5,804 nt of DNA from Bin5 sp034428395 (GTDB lineage: Bacteria; Chloroflexota; Anaerolineae; Caldilineales; Caldilineaceae): NCBI GenBank assembly GCA_034428395.1, contig DAOUHX010000162.1, positions 1-5,804 on the forward strand, given 5' to 3'. The position numbers and the translations under genes are program-made. Of the stretch, positions 1 through 4,956 are shown in pieces. Each line of letters begins with the position of its first letter. The first letter of the stretch is position 1. The notes beneath the pieces are model-generated. The model was not told the DNA's origin. It searched no databases and worked only from the letters and a program-made list of their open reading frames with translations.

Positions 1-142
1 CGCCGATGCCTTCGAACTGCGGCGCCATCGGTTTGTCGGGATCGAACATTTCAAGCGGGAAGCGATCGTCCAGCGCTTCGACAAAGCCGTTGTACCAGTA
101 GTAGTGATATTCGGGATCGTAAGGAAGGAAGAGGACTCGCAT
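1..142 (-). CDS. N-terminal fragment of a possible D-2-hydroxyacid dehydrogenase (runs off the window)
   Basis: The first 47 codons of a minus-strand gene are present and the rest lies beyond base 1. The start ATG (142-140) has a GAAAGG Shine-Dalgarno at 156-151 with 8 nt spacing, so the start is well supported. The protein opens with MRVLFLPYDPEYHYYW, a short beta strand followed by an aromatic-rich stretch, and continues with FPLEMFDPDKPMAPQFEGIG. The layout of an N-terminal strand, a following helix, and then a segment like 'P.FEGI' recalls the substrate-binding half of NAD-dependent D-2-hydroxyacid dehydrogenases (2-Hacid_dh). No Rossmann glycine motif or catalytic Arg/Glu/His is inside the window, so this is recognition by general resemblance only. 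It follows the aldolase gene after a 114-nt spacer and happens to be in the same frame as it, but no start codon in that spacer would extend it convincingly. Confidence 0.5.
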   Translation of the reverse strand, partial: MRVLFLPYDPEYHYYWYNGFVEALDDRFPLEMFDPDKPMAPQFEGIG

Positions 143-196
143 TGTTTGAACCTTTCTTTGATCAGTAGGAATTGGAATACGGATCGCGGCGGCCGT

Positions 197-213
197 CCGG
201 AACAGGTTCCCGG
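197..213. repeat. Short inverted repeat, possible operator or hairpin
   Basis: On the plus strand ccggaac-ag-gttcccgg forms a near-perfect inverted repeat. The core GGAAC/GTTCC arms are separated by two bases, and the outer CCG/CGG pairing needs one bulged C. It has no downstream T-run, so it is not a classic intrinsic terminator. It could be a regulator site, but no regulator gene is in the window. A short repeat like this can arise by chance in GC-rich DNA. Confidence 0.25.
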
Positions 214-227
214 CTGCTCGTCGCAGG

Positions 228-240
228 ATGCTGACAGCAT
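228..240. repeat. Perfect 13-nt palindrome ATGCTG-A-CAGCAT
   Basis: Two exactly complementary 6-nt arms flank a single central A. It lies 17 nt downstream (in the transcribed direction) of the aldolase stop codon and about 85 nt before the next start. A dyad with a one-base centre suits a dimeric regulator half-site pair better than an RNA hairpin, since no loop could form without opening the stem. It does not match an operator I recognise. Confidence 0.25.
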
Positions 241-256
241 GTCGACAAGGCGGGCC

Positions 257-1060
257 TTACTGCCATGCGGCCGGAAGCTGTAGTTCGGCTACCTTCTTGC
301 CGTGTTGAATGATATCGACCAGGGCGGCGGTCATCCTGACGGGATCGGGATTCTGCCAGACATTCCGCCCCAGGGCAACCCCCGCCGCGCCGCAGGCGAT
401 GGCGTCTTCAACCATTTCAAGCGCAGCGCGTATTGTCTCCTTTTTCGGGCCGCCCGCGATCACGACCGGCCTGGGACACGCGTTCACCAGCGCTTGGAAT
501 GAGTCCTGGTCGCCTGTGTAGGAGACCTTGACGATATCCGCCCCCAGCTCTGCCCCCGCCCGGGCAGCCAGCAGCTCAACTTCGGTTCCCATTTTCGCCA
601 GCACTTCGTCGGTCGGGTACATCATCGCCAGGAGGGGCATGCTCCAGCGCGCGCACTGGTCGGCTACGATGCGGGCATTGTTGAGCATATGCCGTTCATG
701 CGGTGAACCGACCAGGACCTGTACGGAAACGGCGTCGGCCCCACTGCGGATGGCGTTCTCGACACTGCTGATTAACGTAAGCTCGCTGGCAGCGGTGATG
801 CTGTTGATGAGGTTGCAGATCGCGCCGCAACGATTCATGTATGCGCTGTAGATGCTGGGCGCCAGACCCGTATTGAAAATGACCGCGCTCGCTCCTCCGG
901 CGACGACCTTGCGCACAGTTTCCGAGGGGTCTTCGATGCCGGCGACAGGCCCAAGTATGATGCCATGATCCAGCGGGACGATCACAGTCTTGCCGGTTTC
1001 CGGGCTGACGATGCGGTTGTAACGAATCTGTTTGCCTACGTCGATCATCTGCGCCGTCAT
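257..1060 (-). CDS. DhnA-family class I aldolase (FBA class I / LsrF / ADH-synthase type)
   Basis: This is a 267-aa TIM-barrel Schiff-base aldolase of the archaeal-type class I group (COG1830). The group includes DhnA fructose-bisphosphate aldolase, LsrF and 2-amino-3,7-dideoxy-D-threo-hept-6-ulosonate synthase. Visible motifs in order: GKQIRYNRI near the N-terminus; IVPLDHGIILGP (27-38) with the conserved active-site Asp31; MMYP with Tyr148, the usual proton-transfer Tyr; ADIVKVSYTGD (174-184) with the probable Schiff-base Lys178; and phosphate-binding IAGGPKKE (201-208) and GVALGRNVWQ (227-236). The length is normal for the family. The reading frame is open upstream to 1144, but the ATG at 1060 is chosen because AAGGGGG sits just before it and a longer start would run into the propeller gene. 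It follows that gene's stop by 10 nt, with its ribosome-binding site in the gap, so coupled expression is likely. The motifs do not distinguish fructose-1,6-bisphosphate from other phospho-sugar substrates. Confidence 0.93.
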   Translation of the reverse strand: MTAQMIDVGKQIRYNRIVSPETGKTVIVPLDHGIILGPVAGIEDPSETVRKVVAGGASAVIFNTGLAPSIYSAYMNRCGAICNLINSITAASELTLISSVENAIRSGADAVSVQVLVGSPHERHMLNNARIVADQCARWSMPLLAMMYPTDEVLAKMGTEVELLAARAGAELGADIVKVSYTGDQDSFQALVNACPRPVVIAGGPKKETIRAALEMVEDAIACGAAGVALGRNVWQNPDPVRMTAALVDIIQHGKKVAELQLPAAWQ

Positions 1061-1070
1061 GCTTCCCCCT

Positions 1071-2141
1071 TCAGTCTTTTCGATTGTTTTTCGGCGCCTG
1101 TTGGGGTCGGCTGGCGCCCTCAGGCTGACCCCGCAAGATTCCATTCTGCTTCAGTCCGGCCAGTACGAATGGTCGCTGCGCGCCGTCCGCATACGAAGCC
1201 AGCGTCAACACCGTCTGACCAGCGTCCCAGGCGTGCCAGCGAGAGCCGCTGCCGGTTGAAACGTAGATGCGGTCTGCAGCGCCGAGGAGCATCAATGGGA
1301 CAGAGTCCCCTTGCGGCAGAAATGTAAGCGCGTTAATCGACTTTCCCGCGCAAGGTGTTTCCATATATTGCCATGTGTGTCCGCCATCCAGCGACTTCAA
1401 CAGCAGCCCGGCCTCAGTTCCGGCCGCGATCAGGCCGCCAACCTGATAGTCTGGTGAAAACGCGATGCTGAGAACAGCATCGTCCTCATCGGGGACAGCC
1501 GCCTCGCGCCAGGCCAGTCCTCCGTTGGGGCTGAAAAAGATGCCGGTCGGCGTGCCTGCAAGGACCGTCTGGTCCTGGGCAAAGAGCGGTGAAATCGCGG
1601 TCGTGAAGACCCGCATGTCCAGCAGGCCGAAATGCCGCGCCTGCCAGCTGCTGCCGCGATCGAGCGAATGGAGGATGCCAAAGTCAAGTGTACCGGCGAA
1701 CAGTGTTCCGTCCTCGGCGAAGTTGGGCGAAGCAACCATGGAGACCGAGTCAATGCCGTCCTGCGGCAGCCGCGCCAGCCTCCACTCGCTGAGATCGTGG
1801 GAGTAGGCGATACCGCCGGTCGTGCCCAACAAAGCCCTTGGCCCGGCGCTGGAGAAGGGTGCAAGACAGACAGCCAGCATCGGCAGCGCGCCGATGGGAC
1901 CGGGCGCGCGTTGCCAGCTGCGGCAACTGTCGCGCGAGTAAAAGAGGCCTGAATCCGCCGCCGCCAGGGCCAGTGATTCCGACGAACCGTGTGCCGCCGC
2001 GGCCGCGAAGGCAAACGAACTCACCGACAAGCCACTGCTTTCGCCTTCTCCCGGTTGGTCAGTTCCAAGATCCGCACCGGTCCGGTTCAGGTGGCAACCT
2101 GCGGTGCGTTCCCAGGCAAGCGCGGTCTTTTCCTGGACCAT
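1071..2141 (-). CDS. Asp-box (BNR) beta-propeller protein, translationally coupled to the chaperonin
   Basis: This 356-aa protein consists almost wholly of propeller repeats. Six Asp-box-like turns (S-x-D-x-G-x-S/T-W) occur at a steady 45-46 residue step: SRDSCRSW (69), SHDLSEW (114), SLDRGSSW (159), SPNGGLAW (204), SLDGGHTW (250) and STGSGSRW (295). Each follows a strand of the type LAGTxxGIFFS. A seventh half-repeat (VLAGLKQNGILRG, about 326-338) lacks the Asp-box, so a six- or seven-bladed propeller is likely. Blade 3 and blade 5 carry the best consensus; blades 1, 2 and 6 are degenerate. It has no signal peptide or membrane segment, unlike many secreted sialidase-type BNR proteins, so it is probably cytoplasmic. 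No sialidase RIP motif or catalytic set is evident. The start at 2141 has GGAG 8 nt upstream, inside the chaperonin gene, giving a 55-nt overlap. The tail is basic (KNNRKD). The function is unknown; related folds include the HCF136/Ycf48-like and sortilin-like propellers. Confidence 0.85.
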   Translation of the reverse strand: MVQEKTALAWERTAGCHLNRTGADLGTDQPGEGESSGLSVSSFAFAAAAAHGSSESLALAAADSGLFYSRDSCRSWQRAPGPIGALPMLAVCLAPFSSAGPRALLGTTGGIAYSHDLSEWRLARLPQDGIDSVSMVASPNFAEDGTLFAGTLDFGILHSLDRGSSWQARHFGLLDMRVFTTAISPLFAQDQTVLAGTPTGIFFSPNGGLAWREAAVPDEDDAVLSIAFSPDYQVGGLIAAGTEAGLLLKSLDGGHTWQYMETPCAGKSINALTFLPQGDSVPLMLLGAADRIYVSTGSGSRWHAWDAGQTVLTLASYADGAQRPFVLAGLKQNGILRGQPEGASRPQQAPKNNRKD

Positions 2142-3748
2142 ACATCTTTCTCCAAGCCGGGAGGATGCACAAGGACTTCGGTTGTCAGGAGCAAAGAAGC
2201 GGCGTGCGCGGCGTTCATGATGGCGGCCTCCAGCACGGCAACCGGATCGACGATGCCCGCCTGCCGCATATCGACGATGGCGGCCGCACGGGCGTCGAAT
2301 CCACTGCCCTCGGGCGCCGTCAGGACCTTGCCGAGAATAGGCGCAGGCTCAAGTCCGGCATTGGCGGCGATGACGCGCAGGGGTTCTTCGAGGGCATCTG
2401 CCATCACCGCGGTGCCCAAGGTCTCGTCAGCCCGCTGGCAAGCGCCCCGCAAACGATGGGCACAACGCGCCAATCCACTGCCGCCGCCCGGCACAACGCC
2501 ATCGCGCATTGCGGCATGCAACGCCCTGACCGTCCGCTTGGCCATCCCTAAACGGTTCTCTTTTTCGGCATCTGTGGCCGCGCCCACATGGAGCGTCGCC
2601 GCGCCTCCGAGAAGTTTGGCCAAACGCTTGCGCAAAAGGTTGGCGTCTTCTTCCGTCTCGGCGGCGCGCAGTCTATTGCGCAGCGTGCGTATATGTCGGC
2701 GCAATACATGGGGGTCGCCGCTGCCCGCGACGACGCCGAAGTCGCTTCGCGTCGCCCAGGCACGGCGCGCGTGCCCCAAATCGGCAGCGGTCACGGCAGT
2801 GGGGCTTTCCCCTGCAGCCTTCAAAAAAGGGCGCGCGCCGGTTAGATGCGCCAGGTCTTCGTGCAAATAGGGCAATTCGCTGTAAATTGCCCCGGCAGAA
2901 ACAGCAAGGCAGGGCAGCACGCCGGACTGGTGGTTGGACAGGAGCGCGGCCAGCGCCGCTCCGCTGACCTGCTCGACCAGCATGAACAGACTCTTTCTGC
3001 CGGCTGCCAGTGTCGCTTCCATTAGCGGCAGGATCTCATCTGCCTCTCTAAGGTCCAGGTCACTGATAAAGATGGCGGGATCGTCGTGGATCGCCTCCCG
3101 CTTGGCGATGTCGGTGATCATGGTTGCCGATATCCAGGAACCCGTCCAATAGGAGCCGTCAAAGTACTCCCGCTCCAGACCGCGGCGCCGGGATTCCAGC
3201 ACGTTCACATAGCCATCGCCTCCAGTGATGTAGAGGATCTCTCCCAGCAGGTCGGCCATCTTCTCATCGTGGCAGATAGCCAGCGCGCAACGTGCGATCT
3301 CCTCCTGCCCGTTCAATGGCAGCGTCTGCGCGCGCAGCACGGACGCGGCCGTCCGTGCCGCCCGTTCGAGTTGGGGCCTCAGATGCGCGGCATGGAAACC
3401 GGCGGCCAGCAGGCGCCGGCTCGCGCGCACAATGGCTTGAAAGATGACGGCGGCTGTAGCCGCGCCGTCACCAACCGTTTCGTGCATCTGCCACAGGCTC
3501 TCCCGCAACAGCATTGCACCCATATTCTCATCCCGGTCGCCTAGAGAAACCATCCGCCGCGCGATCGTGCCGCCGTCATCCAAAATTTCCACCGGTGAGA
3601 GGTCGCGAACGGCTTCCACGACGACCGTTCGAGCATTCGGACCGAGAGTCGGGCGGATGCTTTCAGCCAGTCTGTCGGCGCCGGCAATGAGCTTCTGCCG
3701 CGAGCCCGGCAATAGGACAATGCGCTGAGAGTGAGAAGCGGTGGGCAT
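2087..3748 (-). CDS. Divergent GroEL/Cpn60-like chaperonin with altered ATPase site
   Basis: This 553-aa protein aligns with GroEL along its whole length. In order: TLGP (34-37; P37 = GroEL P33), ILDDGGTIARR with D58 (= D52), GDGAAT (93-98; D94 = D87), an apical region about 190-370 including DEILPLMEATLAAGRKSLFML and EDLAHLTGARPF, then LAKLLGG, VGAAT (388-392), VVPGGG (418-423), IVDP with D501 (= D495), and LLLTTEVLV. The catalytic Asp of GroEL (D398) is replaced by Arg: R405 in an ungapped alignment, or R408 if the shared ALHA is aligned. GroEL T89 and T90 are both Ala. Of the GroES/substrate-contacting apical residues, Y199, L234 and L259 appear kept, while Y203, F204, L237, V263 and V264 differ. 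The Gly-Gly-Met tail is missing; the end is basic and polar instead. ATG 3748 is preferred (AGAG 9 nt upstream); an in-frame TTG at 3757 would add three residues. No groES is adjacent. It is probably a specialised paralogue rather than the housekeeping GroEL. Confidence 0.93.
   Translation of the reverse strand: MPTASHSQRIVLLPGSRQKLIAGADRLAESIRPTLGPNARTVVVEAVRDLSPVEILDDGGTIARRMVSLGDRDENMGAMLLRESLWQMHETVGDGAATAAVIFQAIVRASRRLLAAGFHAAHLRPQLERAARTAASVLRAQTLPLNGQEEIARCALAICHDEKMADLLGEILYITGGDGYVNVLESRRRGLEREYFDGSYWTGSWISATMITDIAKREAIHDDPAIFISDLDLREADEILPLMEATLAAGRKSLFMLVEQVSGAALAALLSNHQSGVLPCLAVSAGAIYSELPYLHEDLAHLTGARPFLKAAGESPTAVTAADLGHARRAWATRSDFGVVAGSGDPHVLRRHIRTLRNRLRAAETEEDANLLRKRLAKLLGGAATLHVGAATDAEKENRLGMAKRTVRALHAAMRDGVVPGGGSGLARCAHRLRGACQRADETLGTAVMADALEEPLRVIAANAGLEPAPILGKVLTAPEGSGFDARAAAIVDMRQAGIVDPVAVLEAAIMNAAHAASLLLTTEVLVHPPGLEKDVWSRKRPRLPGNAPQVAT
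2150..2153 (-). promoter_or_regulatory. Shine-Dalgarno (GGAG) for the propeller gene, inside the chaperonin ORF
   Basis: On the minus strand GGAG is followed by 8 nt and then the ATG at 2141-2139. It supports the 55-nt overlapping start over later non-ATG starts, and suggests that ribosomes finishing the chaperonin keep this site accessible. Confidence 0.6.
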
Positions 3749-3753
3749 AGCAT

Positions 3754-3828
3754 TCAACTCTGCAAGCTGTCCAGCACGGCGCGCCCCAATGTCGCCGTTC
3801 CGTCTCGAATGCCGGGGCCGCCGCCCAT
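3754..3828 (-). CDS. Possible 24-aa micro-ORF between the dehydrogenase and chaperonin genes
   Basis: An ATG at 3828-3826 opens 24 codons ending in TGA (3756-3754), almost filling the 81-nt gap. The peptide starts MGGGPG and continues IRDGTATLGRAVLDSLQS, a plausible short amphipathic helix. By hand count 19 of 24 codons end in G or C, like the flanking genes. The upstream signal is weak (TAGAG about 8 nt before the ATG). The stop is 5 nt before the chaperonin ATG, and it overlaps the alternative TTG start as TTGA. The same frame is open far back into the dehydrogenase gene, where it is only a shadow. I do not recognise the peptide, and in GC-rich DNA such an ORF can be accidental. Confidence 0.3.
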   Translation of the reverse strand: MGGGPGIRDGTATLGRAVLDSLQS

Positions 3829-3838
3829 CGACCGCGCT

Positions 3839-4885
3839 CTACTGAATCGTGATGCCCAGGCTGTCCGCCGTTTCCAGCATCTCCTGCCAGATGCTCTCTT
3901 CGACCGGAATGCCCTCCGCGCCGCGCTGCTGGGCGGTACGGTACTCCGGCTCGCCGGGGTAGAGGACCTCTTCGACGCCGGGCTTTGGCCGCGCCGATTT
4001 GACCCACGCGATCTGCTCCTGCACGGTCTGGATGAACTCTTCGTAGGGCAGCAACGCGGCAATGTTGATGGCCTGGAAGAAGACGCCGTTGCCCTTGTCC
4101 TCCTTCTCCTTACCGGTGCAGCCCGCGCCCGACAGCGCGCCCGCCAGCAGCTCTGCCACCAGGCTCAGCGCGAACCCCTTGTGGCCGACGATCCCGCCCA
4201 GTGGCAGCAGTGCCCCCTCCGGCGGACCGTAGAATGCGGCCGGATCGGTCGTGGGGTTGCCCTCCGAATCGATGATGACTCCGTCAGGCAGCTGTTTCCC
4301 TGCGTAGCGCGTCACCCGTATCTTGCCTTCGGGAAATACCGACGTCGTGATGTCCACCATGACCGGCCAGTCTCCGCCGCTCGGCATGGCGAATGCGATC
4401 GGATTGGGGGAGAGGCGCCTCTCCGCGCCGCCCCAGGGGGCCACCGAGCCCGTGCGACCGTAGGAGTTCACGAAGGCCATGCCGACCATCTCCGCCTCCG
4501 CTGCCATAGTGGGGTATTCGCCCACCCGCCCTACGTGCTGGCTGCCGCGCACGACCACCGTTCCGACGGCAGTTTGCCGCGCTTTGTCGATGGCGAGCTG
4601 CATCGCTTTGCGCGCGATTACGTGGCCCCAGCCCTGTTCGGCCTGGATCACGGCCGCGGCCGCGGTCTCGCGTTCGATCTCGATCGGCGTGCCCGGCCTG
4701 ATCTCGCCGCTTCGAATCTCGCCGACGTACTGCGGTACGCGCATGATGCCATGCGAGTCGTGACCGAGCAGATTGGCGCGCACGAGTATTTCGCAAACGG
4801 TTTCCGACTCTGCATGGGGCGAGCCGGCCGCATCCAGAATGCGGACCCCGATCTCCTTCAGTTGGTCGGCACTAAAATACTTCAT
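3839..4885 (-). CDS. Ldh_2-family NAD(P)-dependent 2-hydroxyacid dehydrogenase (malate/L-lactate/sulfolactate type)
   Basis: This 348-aa protein belongs to the Ldh_2 family (Pfam PF02615), whose members oxidise L-2-hydroxyacids or reduce 2-oxoacids and cyclic imines with NAD(P). Known members include ComC, AllD, YbiC, YiaK and delta-1-piperideine-2-carboxylate reductase. The family layout is complete. The helical N-terminus leads into GHDSHGIMRVPQYV (41-54), with the probable catalytic His45. Then come RGSQHVGRVGEYP (113-125), SVAPWGGAERRLSPNPIAFA (147-166), DITTSVFPEGKIRV (178-191), and the cofactor/dimer segment GHKGFALSLVAELLAGALSG (234-253). The length is typical. The start is set by GGAG at 4897-4894, 8 nt before the ATG, and by the ATGA overlap with the micro-ORF upstream. 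It lacks a signal peptide and should be cytosolic. The motifs do not identify the substrate. The neighbouring aldolase and hydroxylase suggest a hydroxy- or keto-acid intermediate. Confidence 0.93.
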   Translation of the reverse strand: MKYFSADQLKEIGVRILDAAGSPHAESETVCEILVRANLLGHDSHGIMRVPQYVGEIRSGEIRPGTPIEIERETAAAAVIQAEQGWGHVIARKAMQLAIDKARQTAVGTVVVRGSQHVGRVGEYPTMAAEAEMVGMAFVNSYGRTGSVAPWGGAERRLSPNPIAFAMPSGGDWPVMVDITTSVFPEGKIRVTRYAGKQLPDGVIIDSEGNPTTDPAAFYGPPEGALLPLGGIVGHKGFALSLVAELLAGALSGAGCTGKEKEDKGNGVFFQAINIAALLPYEEFIQTVQEQIAWVKSARPKPGVEEVLYPGEPEYRTAQQRGAEGIPVEESIWQEMLETADSLGITIQ

Positions 4886-4956
4886 GTCGATTGCTCCAGA
4901 CGTAGGTGCTGGCGAATCCGGCCAGCCAAGGCCGGGTCTTTGATTTCGCAGGTCAT
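4882..4956 (-). CDS. Possible 24-aa micro-ORF bridging the dioxygenase and dehydrogenase genes
   Basis: The dioxygenase stop and an ATG share a base (TGATG, 4958-4954). That ATG opens exactly 24 codons, whose TGA overlaps the dehydrogenase start as ATGA (4885-4882). A good Shine-Dalgarno, GAGGGA at 4971-4966, lies 9 nt before the ATG, inside the end of the dioxygenase gene. The peptide begins MTCEIKDPALAGRIRQ and ends in LEQST; it is charged, probably helical, with no membrane segment. The dehydrogenase's own GGAG lies inside it, so translating it could also control access to that site. I do not recognise the sequence. It may be a real microprotein, a coupling device that carries ribosomes across the gap, or coincidence. 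The start/stop overlaps on both sides and the strong ribosome site make it better supported than the micro-ORF at 3754-3828. Confidence 0.42.
   Translation of the reverse strand: MTCEIKDPALAGRIRQHLRLEQST

Larger units (their letters stand above)
143..256. other. 114-nt intergenic spacer with two short palindromes
   Basis: This is the longest non-coding gap in the cluster, between the aldolase stop and the start of the next gene. It holds two inverted repeats (197-213 and 228-240) and the GAAAGG ribosome-binding site at 151-156. I found no convincing -35/-10 pair and no hairpin followed by a T-run on the minus strand. Neither a promoter nor a terminator can be claimed, although this is the likeliest place in the window for an internal control site. 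Confidence 0.5.

Noticed and set aside
197..213. Intrinsic terminator after the aldolase gene
   Set aside because: The inverted repeat is short, needs a bulge and has no following U-tract on the transcribed strand.
1061..1144. 28-residue N-terminal extension of the aldolase
   Set aside because: It would overlap the end of the propeller gene, it has no family similarity, and a strong AAGGGGG ribosome site directly precedes the ATG at 1060.
1071..2141. Calling the propeller a sialidase
   Set aside because: Asp-boxes are shared by many propellers. No RIP motif, arginine triad or secretion signal is visible.
1838..2870. Long plus-strand open frames of 237 and 293 codons opposite the chaperonin and propeller genes
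   Set aside because: They are low-complexity Ala/Ser/Arg-rich translations with no motif, antisense to two genes with strong family matches.
2087..3748. Calling the chaperonin the housekeeping groEL
   Set aside because: The catalytic Asp and two site threonines are lost, the GGM tail is absent, no groES is adjacent, and it sits in a metabolic cluster; a specialised paralogue is more likely.
3754..4062. 102-codon minus-strand ORF ending before the chaperonin
   Set aside because: Most of it overlaps the dehydrogenase in another frame and is Arg/Ser-rich shadow. Only its last 24 codons, from the ATG at 3828, are considered as a possible micro-ORF.
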